Shown here piece after piece: positions 33,084-43,471 of a stretch of DNA of 64,000 nucleotides. Origin of the DNA: Oscillospiraceae bacterium (lineage in GTDB: Bacteria > Bacillota > Clostridia > Oscillospirales > Oscillospiraceae); contig SVLI01000003.1 of NCBI GenBank assembly GCA_015068035.1, positions 124,001-188,000 on the forward strand. The letters are read 5' to 3'. Numbering within the stretch: the stretch's first letter is position 1; each line of letters starts with the position of its first letter. Both the position numbers and the translations under genes were made by a program. Under the pieces are notes generated by a model. That model saw only the letters and a list, made by a program, of their open reading frames with translations, was not told where the DNA came from and searched no databases.

Positions 33084-34259
33084 ATGACTCGTGATTTTTC
33101 GCGTTTGGACGCATTGCTTGAAAACTTTGCCCGGAACTCCCTGCCCGGATGCACCTGCGCCATCATGGAGGGTGACAAGCTGATCTATTCCGGCGCTGCC
33201 GGTTATGCCGACATCGAAGCCGGAAAAAAGCTGAATGTACATTCCATGTTTCGGCAGGCCTCCACGACCAAGCTTTTTACCTATGCAATTTTAGGAATGC
33301 TCTATGAAGAGGGGCGCTTTCTTTTCTCTGATCCGGTCGGAGACTATCTTCCAGAGTGGAAAGAGACAAGAAAATTCATCGTCCGTCCTGACGGCACGGT
33401 TGACACCGCCCCAACTGATACGCCGCTCACAATCAAGAACGCGGTTTCTATGATGTGCGGACTCCCCTACTGCATGGCACCCGTATCTAAGACAGACACA
33501 CCGACGCTTGCTGCAATGAGCACACGCATAGCTGCTCTGTTGGAAAAAGGCACACCGACGCTTCGAGAGGAAGTGCGTGCAATGGCGGACGTTCCGGTGA
33601 TGTTTGAGCCCGGAACACATTGGCTCTATGGCTTTGGCAGCGAGATTACCGGTGCGCTTGTGGAGACATTTGAAGATATGCCGCTGAGAGAAGTTTTCCG
33701 CAAGCGGATCATTGAGCCGCTGGAGCTTGCGGATACCGACACTTTCTTCACAGACGAAAACCGCGACCGCGTCGTGCGCAATTATCGCAAGGCAGCTGAT
33801 GGGCAGTTGATTGCCGCTGCCGATTTCTATGATGCCTCAATGGATCCTGCGAACACGCCCGTCGGCGCGCGGCCCAATCTCATCACCAGCGCTGCGGATT
33901 TTGCCGTTTTCATGCAGATGCTTGCCAACGGCGGCACTTACAAGGGCCGCAAGTTCCTGGGCGCAGGTACGGTGGAAATGCTACATGAGAATCAGCTTGG
34001 CGAAGTGCAGCTTCGCGACTTTGAAAACGACTATCTCCGCGGATATGGCTACGGATATGGTTTCCGTACCCTGCTCACGCGACAGTTTGGCCACAACGGA
34101 CACCTCGGCTGCTTCGGTTGGACCGGCGGCAGCGGCATCTGGGTGGAAGCAGATCCGGTTGGAAAATTCTCCATCGCATATATGCACAACATGATGCCGA
34201 ATGAAGAGCTTTATCATCACCATCGCGTCCGCACTGTTGCATACGGCTGCATGCTGTAA
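33084..34259 (+). CDS. Serine hydrolase, class C beta-lactamase fold
   Basis: A 391-aa protein of the beta-lactamase/esterase superfamily (Pfam Beta-lactamase). The nucleophile motif SxxK is STTK in QASTTKLF, and a later HNGHLG provides the KTG-equivalent HxG motif. A Tyr in WLYGFGSE is the probable YxN equivalent. It has no signal peptide, so it is probably a cytoplasmic esterase or peptidase and not a resistance enzyme. AAGGAGG is 9 nt upstream of the ATG. It appears monocistronic. Confidence 0.85.
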   Translation: MTRDFSRLDALLENFARNSLPGCTCAIMEGDKLIYSGAAGYADIEAGKKLNVHSMFRQASTTKLFTYAILGMLYEEGRFLFSDPVGDYLPEWKETRKFIVRPDGTVDTAPTDTPLTIKNAVSMMCGLPYCMAPVSKTDTPTLAAMSTRIAALLEKGTPTLREEVRAMADVPVMFEPGTHWLYGFGSEITGALVETFEDMPLREVFRKRIIEPLELADTDTFFTDENRDRVVRNYRKAADGQLIAAADFYDASMDPANTPVGARPNLITSAADFAVFMQMLANGGTYKGRKFLGAGTVEMLHENQLGEVQLRDFENDYLRGYGYGYGFRTLLTRQFGHNGHLGCFGWTGGSGIWVEADPVGKFSIAYMHNMMPNEELYHHHRVRTVAYGCML

Positions 34260-34282
34260 CATCGTTCATATCGAAAAACCAT

Positions 34283-34308
34283 CAGAGGGCAGCTCTTGCT
34301 GCCCTCTG
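34283..34308. terminator. Bidirectional terminator hairpin
   Basis: A perfect 11-bp stem (34283-34293 with 34298-34308) and a 4-nt loop between the convergent hydrolase and cotJC. Confidence 0.75.
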
Positions 34309-34328
34309 AATTTATATATTCTCTTGTG

Positions 34329-34925
34329 TTATCTGTCAAAAGCCGGGTTGACCGCGTAGATGTTCCTCTGATCCATCTTTTCCGTTGCCAGACGCAGCGC
34401 TTCACCAAAACGCTGGAAGTGCACGACTTCGCGTTCTCTCAGGAAACGGATGACGTTGTTTACATCCGGGTCGTCGGACAGACGCAGGATGTTGTCATAG
34501 GTCGTGCGCGCTTTCTGCTCTGCGCCCATGTCTTCCGTCAGATCCGTGATGACATCTCCTTTGACAGCAATCGTCGCCGCCGTCCAGGGTGTACCGGAGG
34601 CAAACTGCGGATAAACACCCGCCGTGTGGTCGACAAAATAGGTGTCAAATCCGGCGCGGATGATCTCTTCCTGCGTCATGTTTCGCGTAAGCTGATGGAT
34701 AATGGCACCAACCATCTCAAGGTGGCCCAGTTCCTCCGTTCCGATATCCGTCAGGATGGCTTTCAGTTCCGGATACGGCATGGAAAACCGTTGGCTCAGA
34801 TAGCGCATCGAGGCGCCCAGTTCACCGTCCGGACCGCCGTACTGGGATATGATGAACTTCGCAAGCGCTGGGTTTGTGTTCTTGATCTTCACTGGATACT
34901 GCAATTTCTTCTCATAGACAAACAT
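34329..34925 (-). CDS. cotJC: Spore coat protein CotJC, manganese-catalase family
   Basis: A 198-aa ferritin-like protein of the CotJC/manganese catalase family. Dimetal ligand motifs are visible: GTEELGHLEM and EREVVHFQRF, plus an acidic residue near GPDGELGASMRY. It is a spore coat component with possible catalase activity. The ATG at 34925 overlaps the stop of the CotJA-CotJB gene (TGATG), so the three functions are translated together. The upstream open extension is not family-like. Confidence 0.95.
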   Translation of the reverse strand: MFVYEKKLQYPVKIKNTNPALAKFIISQYGGPDGELGASMRYLSQRFSMPYPELKAILTDIGTEELGHLEMVGAIIHQLTRNMTQEEIIRAGFDTYFVDHTAGVYPQFASGTPWTAATIAVKGDVITDLTEDMGAEQKARTTYDNILRLSDDPDVNNVIRFLREREVVHFQRFGEALRLATEKMDQRNIYAVNPAFDR

Positions 34926-35371
34926 CAGCGCATGCTCCTTTCTGTATAATCCCACGGCCATGGATCCTTAATCCATGTGAAGCTCTGCACATCAACCATG
35001 TCTTTCGGCACAACCGGACCGTAACGCGCGGTATAGCGTTTGTGCGCTTCGTCCGCCAGCTTCAGAATCTTCTTATACAGCTCAAAAGCCTCTTTATCGT
35101 CCGCGTGCGTGTCAAGATAAAGCAGCATTTCTTTACAGACAAAATCAATCGCCATCAGCTCTGCCAACGGAGTTGACAGTTTCTCCGGCGTGTTCACCAT
35201 GTTCATAAACGGCAAGTCCAAACCGGGAAATAAAGTTCCGCGGGCAAGCGCCTCTTTGGCTTCGTATTGCGGATTTGCGCTCTGCTGTTTCGGCACAAAT
35301 GCGGCTGCTAAGGGTGCGCAGTTCGGCAGAAAACCGCACTTTGCACCGCATGCAGCAGTGTTCTCATTCAA
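34925..35371 (-). CDS. Apparent CotJA-CotJB fusion protein
   Basis: A 148-aa protein that combines two coat proteins normally encoded separately. Residues about 25-60 carry the CotJA motif (YEAKEALARGTLFPGLDLPF). Residues about 68-145 carry the CotJB sequence (AIDFVCKEMLLYLDTH, ending WIKDPWPWDY). The two join without a stop or start between them. The N-terminus is Cys/Ala-rich. The start is TTG at 35371, 10 nt after AAGGGG; an ATG at 35407 would add 12 residues and lacks a good site. A missed frameshift in the assembly is an alternative, but both parts are in one intact frame. It is coupled to cotJC. Confidence 0.75.
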   Translation of the reverse strand: MNENTAACGAKCGFLPNCAPLAAAFVPKQQSANPQYEAKEALARGTLFPGLDLPFMNMVNTPEKLSTPLAELMAIDFVCKEMLLYLDTHADDKEAFELYKKILKLADEAHKRYTARYGPVVPKDMVDVQSFTWIKDPWPWDYTERSMR

Positions 35372-35416
35372 ATGGTTCCATCCCCTTTGCAGATGAAGAT
35401 GAAGCATGCTTCAACC

Positions 35417-35443
35417 CATCCTATGCAGTTCAGCGCTCCGTGT
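35417..35443 (-). promoter_or_regulatory. Possible sporulation (sigma-K-like) promoter of cotJ
   Basis: On the minus strand, AC (35443-35442), 16 nt, then CATAGGATG (35425-35417), one mismatch from CATANNNTA. In Bacillus cotJ is sigma-E dependent, so the assignment is tentative. Confidence 0.35.
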
Positions 35444-35448
35444 TCAAT

Positions 35449-35493
35449 GGCAAAACAAAAGCAAGCACGCCCCAGATCATTGGGGCGTGCTTG
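35449..35493 (-). terminator. Intrinsic terminator of the murD-ligA operon
   Basis: A perfect 13-bp stem (35493-35481 with 35474-35462), 6-nt loop and a T-rich tail on the minus strand. It lies 18 nt after the ligA stop. Confidence 0.85.
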
Positions 35494-35510
35494 TCCTGTA
35501 AAGCCGGGTA

Positions 35511-37490
<1,980 letters not shown>

Positions 37491-38144
37491 TCATCCGTTC
37501 AAATAGATTTTCGGCACGCTGCCGACAATGACAGTTTCGGCAACCAGTACCTCGCTGACGACCTGAGAAGAAACTGTTTTCCACGGGATCAGAACATCAA
37601 TATCCACACGGATCTCCAGAATGATCTGATGCCGCATTTGGTTGATACCCGCTGTGGAAATGTCATTTCTGAAATCTGCATAGGAGGAAGTCAGCATAAT
37701 GATGCGAACCGGAATCTCCGGCCCACGACCATGCAACAGATTGCTGCCAAACAAATTCCCGATCGGCAATCGCAGATCCAGATTCCCGCCGCCCGCAGAA
37801 GAGACAACATCCTGCAAAAGCCGGGCGGAAAGCTCATTGATGCGTGCCATGTTGCTCTTAATCGCCGTGACGTTCCCCTGCGTGTCCTTTTCAAGACTGA
37901 CAAAATAGTCATAATCCCACTCGCCCAGCGCCATCTCGCGCGCAATGGCCTCGTTGATGGCCAACGTGACAAGGTCCGTTGCATCGGAAACAGCCATCTC
38001 GCAGGACACACGGCGCAGATAGGCGCTGGCTGGGAAAATAACAACAGAAAGCATGGACAGCACAATCAGCGTTTTTAGAACAATTCTTGTGCCCTTTCGC
38101 ATACCTGCGGATGCTGCTTCCCTGTTACCAAATTTGTTCTGCAT
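37491..38144 (-). CDS. yunB: Sporulation protein YunB
   Basis: A 217-aa protein with one N-terminal membrane segment (about residues 22-41) and a conserved C-terminal extracytoplasmic domain typical of YunB (LRLPIGNLFG, IPVRIIMLTSSYADF, and GINQMRHQI). In Bacillus YunB is sigma-E controlled and needed for normal sporulation; its mechanism is unknown. The ATG at 38144 is preferred, with GAGGGGG 9 nt upstream. An alternative in-frame ATG at 38162 lies 18 nt upstream. Both lie in a perfect 8-bp hairpin. It is adjacent to ligA with no gap. Confidence 0.88.
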   Translation of the reverse strand: MQNKFGNREAASAGMRKGTRIVLKTLIVLSMLSVVIFPASAYLRRVSCEMAVSDATDLVTLAINEAIAREMALGEWDYDYFVSLEKDTQGNVTAIKSNMARINELSARLLQDVVSSAGGGNLDLRLPIGNLFGSNLLHGRGPEIPVRIIMLTSSYADFRNDISTAGINQMRHQIILEIRVDIDVLIPWKTVSSQVVSEVLVAETVIVGSVPKIYLNG

Positions 38145-38164
38145 GAGGAAACACCCCCTCATGC
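38141..38164 (-). promoter_or_regulatory. Initiation-region hairpin of yunB
   Basis: GCATGAGG and CCTCATGC (38164-38157 and 38148-38141) are exact complements around an 8-nt loop. The 3' arm contains the ATG at 38144, and the 5' arm plus loop contains GAGGGGG and an alternative ATG at 38162. Confidence 0.6.
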
Positions 38165-38175
38165 AAGCTTATGCC

Positions 38176-39420
38176 TTACTTCCTGTCCAACATTTCAGAA
38201 ATCGCATGCAAAACGCTGAGCTTACCGGATTCATAGGTAAGTGAGCCCTGCATATAGGCAACAAAAGGCGGACGCACAGGACCATCACAGCTCAATTCAA
38301 TGGACGAGCCCTGCACAAAGGTACCCGCCGCCATAACGACCGGGCATTCATAACCGGGCATCTGCCACGGTTCGGGGCGGACATAGCTGTCCACCGCAGA
38401 GGATGCCTGCACGCCGGCACAAAAGTTCTGCAGATTCTCAGCGCTTCCCAATTCAATCATCTGAATGATATCCGATCTCTGCTCCAAGGCACCCGGAGAT
38501 GTCGGGAAACCAAGGTTTTCCAGCATCGCTGCGCAGAAAGCCGCCGTTTTAAGCGCCTGCGCAACAACATGCGGCGCCATAAACAGGCCCTGATACAGCA
38601 AACGGTTTACGCTCAGCGTCGCTCCACACTCGCCGCCAATACCCGGGCTGGTCAGTCGAGCCGCTGCACGCTCAACAAGTTCGGCTTTTCCGACAATGTA
38701 TCCGCCGGAGGGCGCAAGTCCACCGCCGGGATTCTTAATGAGTGAACCCGCAACAAGATCTGCGCCGACATGCGTCGGCTCAATCACCTGGGTAAACTCG
38801 CCATAGCAGTTGTCCACAAAAACGGGCAGCTGCGGATTGACGCGCTTGACAGCGTCGCAGATCTCGCCGATCTCCTCCACGGTGAGCGCACGCCGTGTAT
38901 CATAACCACGGGAGCGCTGAATCAGCACAGCGCAAACATCTGTATCCCTTGCCGCCTCGGCAATCGCGGGCAAGTCAGCTCCGCCGTCTGCCGCGAGATC
39001 TATCTGCGCATAGCCGACGCCGTAATATTTCAGTGAACCGTGCGCAGAGCCTTCGATGCCGATGGCAGTACGTAGCGTATCATAAGGCATTCCGGTGACG
39101 GAAAGCAGCTTTTTCCCCGGCACGCCCAGAGCAAAGAGCGCAGAGGTGATCGCGTGGGTACCGTTTACAAAGCCCACACGCACAAGCGCTGCCTCTGCGG
39201 CGAAAATCTCCGCATAAATCTTTTCCAGCGTCTCACGGCCAAGGTCATCATAGCCATAGCCGGTCGTTCCGGCAAAGCAGGCGTCGGAAACACGGGCGTT
39301 CTGAAACGCCGTCAGCACGCGCTGCGTGTTCTCAAGCGCTACGCGGTCAAACTCGCGGAAACGGGCTGTAAGGCGATCTTCTGCCTGTTCAGCAAGCGTA
39401 AGAAGCTTTTCCGAAATCAA
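38176..39420 (-). CDS. Methionine gamma-lyase family protein (PLP-dependent)
   Basis: A 414-aa PLP-dependent protein of the Met_gamma_lyase family (formerly the aluminium resistance protein family). The PLP lysine region reads GSLIKNPGGGLAPSGGYIVG, and an upstream VFVDNCYGEF gives the PLP-binding Asp. Enzymes of this family are thought to cleave sulfur amino acids, but the substrate of this branch is not firmly established. It overlaps the preceding M42 peptidase gene (39417-39420) by ATGA. It is followed by yunB. Confidence 0.9.
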   Translation of the reverse strand: MISEKLLTLAEQAEDRLTARFREFDRVALENTQRVLTAFQNARVSDACFAGTTGYGYDDLGRETLEKIYAEIFAAEAALVRVGFVNGTHAITSALFALGVPGKKLLSVTGMPYDTLRTAIGIEGSAHGSLKYYGVGYAQIDLAADGGADLPAIAEAARDTDVCAVLIQRSRGYDTRRALTVEEIGEICDAVKRVNPQLPVFVDNCYGEFTQVIEPTHVGADLVAGSLIKNPGGGLAPSGGYIVGKAELVERAAARLTSPGIGGECGATLSVNRLLYQGLFMAPHVVAQALKTAAFCAAMLENLGFPTSPGALEQRSDIIQMIELGSAENLQNFCAGVQASSAVDSYVRPEPWQMPGYECPVVMAAGTFVQGSSIELSCDGPVRPPFVAYMQGSLTYESGKLSVLHAISEMLDRK

Positions 39421-40445
39421 AGCGCCTCACCTGCCATTTCTTCCAAAAACAGTCTTGCCAGCTTGAGCGTATCTTCCATATCCGAAATTTTCGCGGTGCT
39501 TGCCGTAGAGTGAATGTTCCGAACGGCAAGCGCAAGAATGGCCGTGCGCACGCCTGCGCGGCTGCGCTGAATGACGGATGCATCTGTACCGCCGGCGATC
39601 TGCTGTTTCGTCTGCCAAACGATTCCGTTTTCATCTGCCAGACGGATCAGCGTCTTTCGAAGGTCAGTATCATAGATCGTGGCCTTGTCCATAAAGGTGA
39701 TGACGGGGCCAGCGCCGAGGCGGCAGATCTGCTTGCTCTCCTCCACACTCGGAAGATCTGCAGCCGTCGTTCCCTCCAGTACAAGCGCGATATCGGGCGC
39801 AAGGCGGAACGCAGCGCCATGTGCACCGCGGCAGCCAACCTCCTCCTGCACGGTGAAGGCAAACCACGTGTCGCAGGGCAAGTCTTCCTCCAGAAGCTTG
39901 AGCATCACGGCGCAGCCAAAGCGGTCGTCGAGCGCCTTGGCCTTCAGATAGCCGTCGCCGAACTCCACGACGCGATCCTCGAACACACCGCGATCGCCGA
40001 GCGCGACTGCCTTTTTCGCCTCTTCTTCGTTCTCCGCGCCGATGTCAATATACAGCGAATCGACCTTGGGAACGCTGTTCTTTTCATCGCCGCGCACAAG
40101 GTGAATGGGCTTGAGGCCAATCACACCGGGGATTTTATTCTCTCCAACGAAAACGCGCTTGCCAAGGATCACGCGGCGGTCAATTCCGCCGATGAAATCA
40201 AAGCGCAAAAATCCATCAGCATCATATCCGGTGATGATCACACCGACTTCGTCCATATGTGCACAAAGCATCAGCTTCTGCGCAGGGCTGACCTTGCCTT
40301 TCTTCATAACAAGCAGGTTGCCCATTGCGTCCGTCTCGATCTCGTCAGCAAAGGGAAGCTCGCGCTCCAAAAGATAATCACGAATCTCCTGTTCACAACC
40401 GGAAACACCGGAGAGCATACATAGCGTTTTTACCGTGTTGAGCAT
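39417..40445 (-). CDS. M42-family metallopeptidase, second copy
   Basis: A 342-aa dinuclear metal aminopeptidase of the FrvX/glutamyl aminopeptidase family. Metal ligands and catalytic residues are present in AHMDEVG, KALDDRFGC, VQEEVGCRGA, LEGTTAADLP and a C-terminal RNIHSTAST. It overlaps the first M42 gene by TAATG. The two share the same motifs but differ in the 210-240 region (EGTTAAD here, VDVTFAL in the other), so they likely have different substrate ranges. Confidence 0.92.
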   Translation of the reverse strand: MLNTVKTLCMLSGVSGCEQEIRDYLLERELPFADEIETDAMGNLLVMKKGKVSPAQKLMLCAHMDEVGVIITGYDADGFLRFDFIGGIDRRVILGKRVFVGENKIPGVIGLKPIHLVRGDEKNSVPKVDSLYIDIGAENEEEAKKAVALGDRGVFEDRVVEFGDGYLKAKALDDRFGCAVMLKLLEEDLPCDTWFAFTVQEEVGCRGAHGAAFRLAPDIALVLEGTTAADLPSVEESKQICRLGAGPVITFMDKATIYDTDLRKTLIRLADENGIVWQTKQQIAGGTDASVIQRSRAGVRTAILALAVRNIHSTASTAKISDMEDTLKLARLFLEEMAGEAL

Positions 40446-41473
40446 TACAGCACCTCCTCAGCTTTCTTTACGTATTCCGCAAGCAGCCGCACCGTTGCCT
40501 GCGCATCACGCAGATCGAGCATCTCAACCGGCGTGTGCATATAGCGAATCGGCAGCGACACAAGCGCAGTTGCCACGCCCTCGCGGCTGGTCTGAATCAC
40601 CCAGCCATCCGTTCCGCTGTTGCCGGGAATAACCTCGATCTGATACGGCCAATCATTCTCCTTCGACAGGCGGATCAGCGCATTGCTCATCCGCGGATTC
40701 ATGTTCGGGCCAACACCAATAGCGGGGCCGCCGCGCAGTTTGAGCGCTTCGGATTTCTTCACATCCGGCGTGAGTGCAAAGGTTACATCCACGGCGATTG
40801 CATATTCCGGATCAATGTCAAAGGTCGCGGTCTTGGCGCCACGGCTGCCAAGCTCCTCCTGCGTTGCAAAGAGCAGATACAAATCAAAATCAAGATCGCA
40901 GCCCTGCAGGTCTTCCAGCGTCTTGATGAGAAGCGCCGCGCAGGCGCGGTTATCGAAGGACTTGCCGCTGAGTCCGTTCTCTCCAAGCTCTGTGCAAACC
41001 GTTCCGAACACGATAGGCGTTCCGAGCGGGATACGCGCTTGGGCATCCTCCTCGCTCATACCGGTATGGATCAAAAGCTTATCTGCCGCGAAGGGCTTTT
41101 CCATGTCCTCGGCGGAGAGCGCGTGCGGCGGCATCGTGTCGATCACGCCGTAATATTCTTCCTGCGCCAGAATGCGCACTTCCAGACCGGGCAACATCCG
41201 CGCATCAACGCCACCGAGTGTTGCAAAGCGCAGATAGCCTTTTTCATAGCCGGTAACAATCAGGCCGATCTCATCCATATGCGCTTCAAGCAGCAGCTTC
41301 TTGGCATTCGCCTTGCCGCAACGCTTGAGTGCGATGACGTTACCCATCACATCTGTGCGGACCTCATCGCAGAGGGGCTGCAGAATTTCTGCAATCTTTT
41401 CCGCAGCCGCCGTCTCAAAGCCGGACGGCGCACCGAGATCGCAAAGGGTTTTGATAAGTTCACGCAATTCCAT
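40445..41473 (-). CDS. M42-family metallopeptidase, first copy
   Basis: A 342-aa paralogue of the next gene, with ligands in EAHMDEIG, KSFDNRACA, TQEELGSRGA and IRYMHTPVEM. M42 enzymes form large dodecameric tetrahedral complexes that trim peptides. Tandem M42 genes occur in several clostridia. It starts 4 nt after the murD stop codon, in one operon. Confidence 0.92.
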   Translation of the reverse strand: MELRELIKTLCDLGAPSGFETAAAEKIAEILQPLCDEVRTDVMGNVIALKRCGKANAKKLLLEAHMDEIGLIVTGYEKGYLRFATLGGVDARMLPGLEVRILAQEEYYGVIDTMPPHALSAEDMEKPFAADKLLIHTGMSEEDAQARIPLGTPIVFGTVCTELGENGLSGKSFDNRACAALLIKTLEDLQGCDLDFDLYLLFATQEELGSRGAKTATFDIDPEYAIAVDVTFALTPDVKKSEALKLRGGPAIGVGPNMNPRMSNALIRLSKENDWPYQIEVIPGNSGTDGWVIQTSREGVATALVSLPIRYMHTPVEMLDLRDAQATVRLLAEYVKKAEEVL

Positions 41474-41477
41474 ATTC

Positions 41478-42854
41478 TCACTCCATTCCGAGGATCAATT
41501 CACGGAAATGATCCCCACGTTTTTCAAAATTCTTAAACTGATCAAAAGCAGCACAGGCGGGTGACATCAGCACAACATCACCATGTTCTGCAATCGACGC
41601 AGCACGCGCAACCGAAGCATCAAAATTTTCGTCCATATAAATCGGCAAGTTCTGTGCGCAATAGTTGCTCGCTTTCGTTACCGCTTCATAGATTTTCTGT
41701 GCCGTTGCCCCGTTGAGGCAAAGTGCTTTGACACGCGCGTTAATCTCAAACCCAAGCTCATCAAAGGGGATGTGTTTATCATAACCGCCGGCGATCAGAA
41801 TCGGTTTCTCTGCAAATGAACGAAGGCCGGCGATCGTCCGCGTCGGGCTCGATGCGATAGAGTCATTATAATAGCGCACTCCACGAAGTTCGCGCAGGAA
41901 CTCAATCCGGTGCGCAACGCCTGAAAAACTGCGCGCCACACTTCGCATCGTCTCTTTATCGACCAAACCATCCACAGCTGCAAAAGCAGCCAGGAAGTTT
42001 TCCACATTGTGCTCCCCGGGGATGCGAATTTCATCCGTGCGCATCAGTTCTTCACGCTGTCCGTTATGAACAAGATAAATTATGCCGTCATGCGAACACG
42101 CACCGTTTTCAACGGTATCGCCGCGGGAAAAGAATTTGACCTGCGCCTTCGCAAGCGGCAGCAGTTCGGGTGTATACCCGTCCTTTGCGTTAAAGACAGT
42201 TTTGGCTGCGCTTCCCTGTCTGCGGAAAATATTTGTCTTGGCATCCACATAGTCCGCCATGTCGGGGTGCACATCCAAATGGTTCGGCGAAAGATTCGTC
42301 ACGAGGGCAACATCCGGCACGCACTCCATGCTGTGAAGCTGGAAGCTGGAGAGCTCCAAAACGGCAAAATCCTCCGGCTTCATATCGTCCGCCTCTGCGA
42401 GCAGAGGATGCCCGATGTTTCCGCCGAGATGCACAGTATAGCCCTGTGCGCGAAGCAGTTCGGCAATCACGGTAGAGGTTGTGGTCTTGCCGTCACTACC
42501 GGTGATGGCGATGGTGCGGCAAGGGCAGAACCTGAAAAACAGCTCCATCTCACTTGTGATTTGGCAGCCCTTATTCGCATAAGCGCGCAGATGCATCGGG
42601 TGCAGGCCCGGTGTGCGAAAAATCACATCCGCATCGACATTCTCCAGATACTGCTCCCCAAGCTTCCACTGCACACCGCGCTCCGAGAGCGCACGGACAG
42701 ACTCGCTAAGCTTTTCATACGGCTGTTTATCGCAGACGGTAACAGCATTCCCCGCATCCAGCAGCAAGCCAATCAGCGGCAAATTGCTCACACCCGCGCC
42801 AATCACAGCGCATCTCTTCCCGCGCAGCGATTGCATATAGTCATGAACAGACAA
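41478..42854 (-). CDS. murD: UDP-N-acetylmuramoylalanine-D-glutamate ligase
   Basis: A 458-aa Mur ligase that adds D-Glu to UDP-MurNAc-L-Ala. It has the N-terminal Rossmann-like UDP-binding region (GKRCAVIGAGVSNLPL), the ATP-binding loop ITGSDGKTTT, and NLSPNHLDVH. The start is uncertain: TTG at 42854 has GGGAAG 8 nt upstream and gives the family-like N-terminus, while ATG at 42836 has no ribosome binding site and a longer form from 42893 overlaps the promoter. It is the first gene of a six-gene operon. No other mur genes are adjacent. Confidence 0.94.
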   Translation of the reverse strand: MSVHDYMQSLRGKRCAVIGAGVSNLPLIGLLLDAGNAVTVCDKQPYEKLSESVRALSERGVQWKLGEQYLENVDADVIFRTPGLHPMHLRAYANKGCQITSEMELFFRFCPCRTIAITGSDGKTTTSTVIAELLRAQGYTVHLGGNIGHPLLAEADDMKPEDFAVLELSSFQLHSMECVPDVALVTNLSPNHLDVHPDMADYVDAKTNIFRRQGSAAKTVFNAKDGYTPELLPLAKAQVKFFSRGDTVENGACSHDGIIYLVHNGQREELMRTDEIRIPGEHNVENFLAAFAAVDGLVDKETMRSVARSFSGVAHRIEFLRELRGVRYYNDSIASSPTRTIAGLRSFAEKPILIAGGYDKHIPFDELGFEINARVKALCLNGATAQKIYEAVTKASNYCAQNLPIYMDENFDASVARAASIAEHGDVVLMSPACAAFDQFKNFEKRGDHFRELILGME

Positions 42855-42901
42855 AATCAAACACTTCCCTACTCGAAGATCGATCAATTTCAATTCAATA
42901 T

Positions 42902-42930
42902 ATTATATATCCAAAGTCGGGAAAACTCAA
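42902..42930 (-). promoter_or_regulatory. Sigma-A promoter of the murD operon
   Basis: On the minus strand, TTGAGT (42930-42925), a 17-nt spacer and TATAAT (42907-42902). Confidence 0.8.
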
Positions 42931-43010
42931 CCAAATTCTTCATAAACCGAGCCGGTCCATACGCTATAAACACGCAATCGTGCTCACACAAGCAATATTG
43001 CGCGCGGCGG

Positions 43011-43039
43011 TTGACTTTATTGGCATATCGCGCTAAAAT
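43011..43039 (+). promoter_or_regulatory. Promoter of rnpB
   Basis: TTGACT (43011-43016), a 17-nt spacer and TAAAAT (43034-43039), about 7 nt before the mature RNA. Confidence 0.85.
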
Positions 43040-43045
43040 AGCAGC

Positions 43046-43391
43046 GCAAGCAAGCCGAACAGCCGCGGGCACAGGTCGAAAGGCCGTGCGTGAGGAAAGT
43101 CCGGGCTCCGCAGGGCAAGGATAGCGGGTAACGCCCGCCGAAGGCGACTTTAGGACAAGTGCAACAGAGATATACCGCCCCGCACAAGCGGGGTAAGGGT
43201 GGAAAGGTGCGGTAAGAGCGCACCCGTCCCCATGGTAACCTGGGGATGCTGTAAACTCTATCCGGAGCAACACCGTGGAGGGACACACAGGCCTGCCCGG
43301 CCGTCCCATGGAGGTGGCTTGAACGCGGCGGCAACGCCGCGTCTAGATAGATGGCTGTTTAAGACAGAATCCGGCTTACAGACTTACTTGC
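43046..43391 (+). ncRNA. rnpB: RNase P RNA, bacterial type A
   Basis: The catalytic RNA of RNase P, which removes tRNA 5' leaders. Universal elements are visible: GAGGAAAGTCCGGGCTCC in the 5' third, ACAGAGA, GGTAAGGGTGGAAAGGTGCG and GTAAGAGCGCACC, and at the 3' end AGATAGATGGCTGTT and GACAGAATCCGGCTTACAG. The terminal helix P1 pairs GCAAGCAAG at 43046-43054 with CTTACTTGC at 43383-43391 (one mismatch). The architecture looks like type A rather than the type B of Bacillus. A bidirectional terminator follows. Confidence 0.95.
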
Positions 43392-43395
43392 TATG

Positions 43396-43434
43396 AAAAA
43401 ACCGCTGAGGATGATTTCCTCAGCGGTTTTTCTT
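43396..43434. terminator. Terminator between rnpB and the YjiH gene
   Basis: An AAAAAACCGCTGAGG arm with its complement across a 7-nt loop, with T-runs on both strands, ending both rnpB and the convergent membrane protein gene. Confidence 0.85.
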
Positions 43435-43471
43435 TCTCATGCCGCATAAAAGCGACAAGCATAGTTGTTAT

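Noticed and set aside
33084-34259. True class C beta-lactamase conferring drug resistance
   Set aside because: No signal peptide, and the active-site motifs also fit esterases and peptidases of the same fold.
34925-35407. Frameshift as explanation of the CotJA-CotJB fusion
   Set aside because: Both parts read in one intact frame with no stop or compensating shift, so a real fusion is the simpler reading, though read data were not available.
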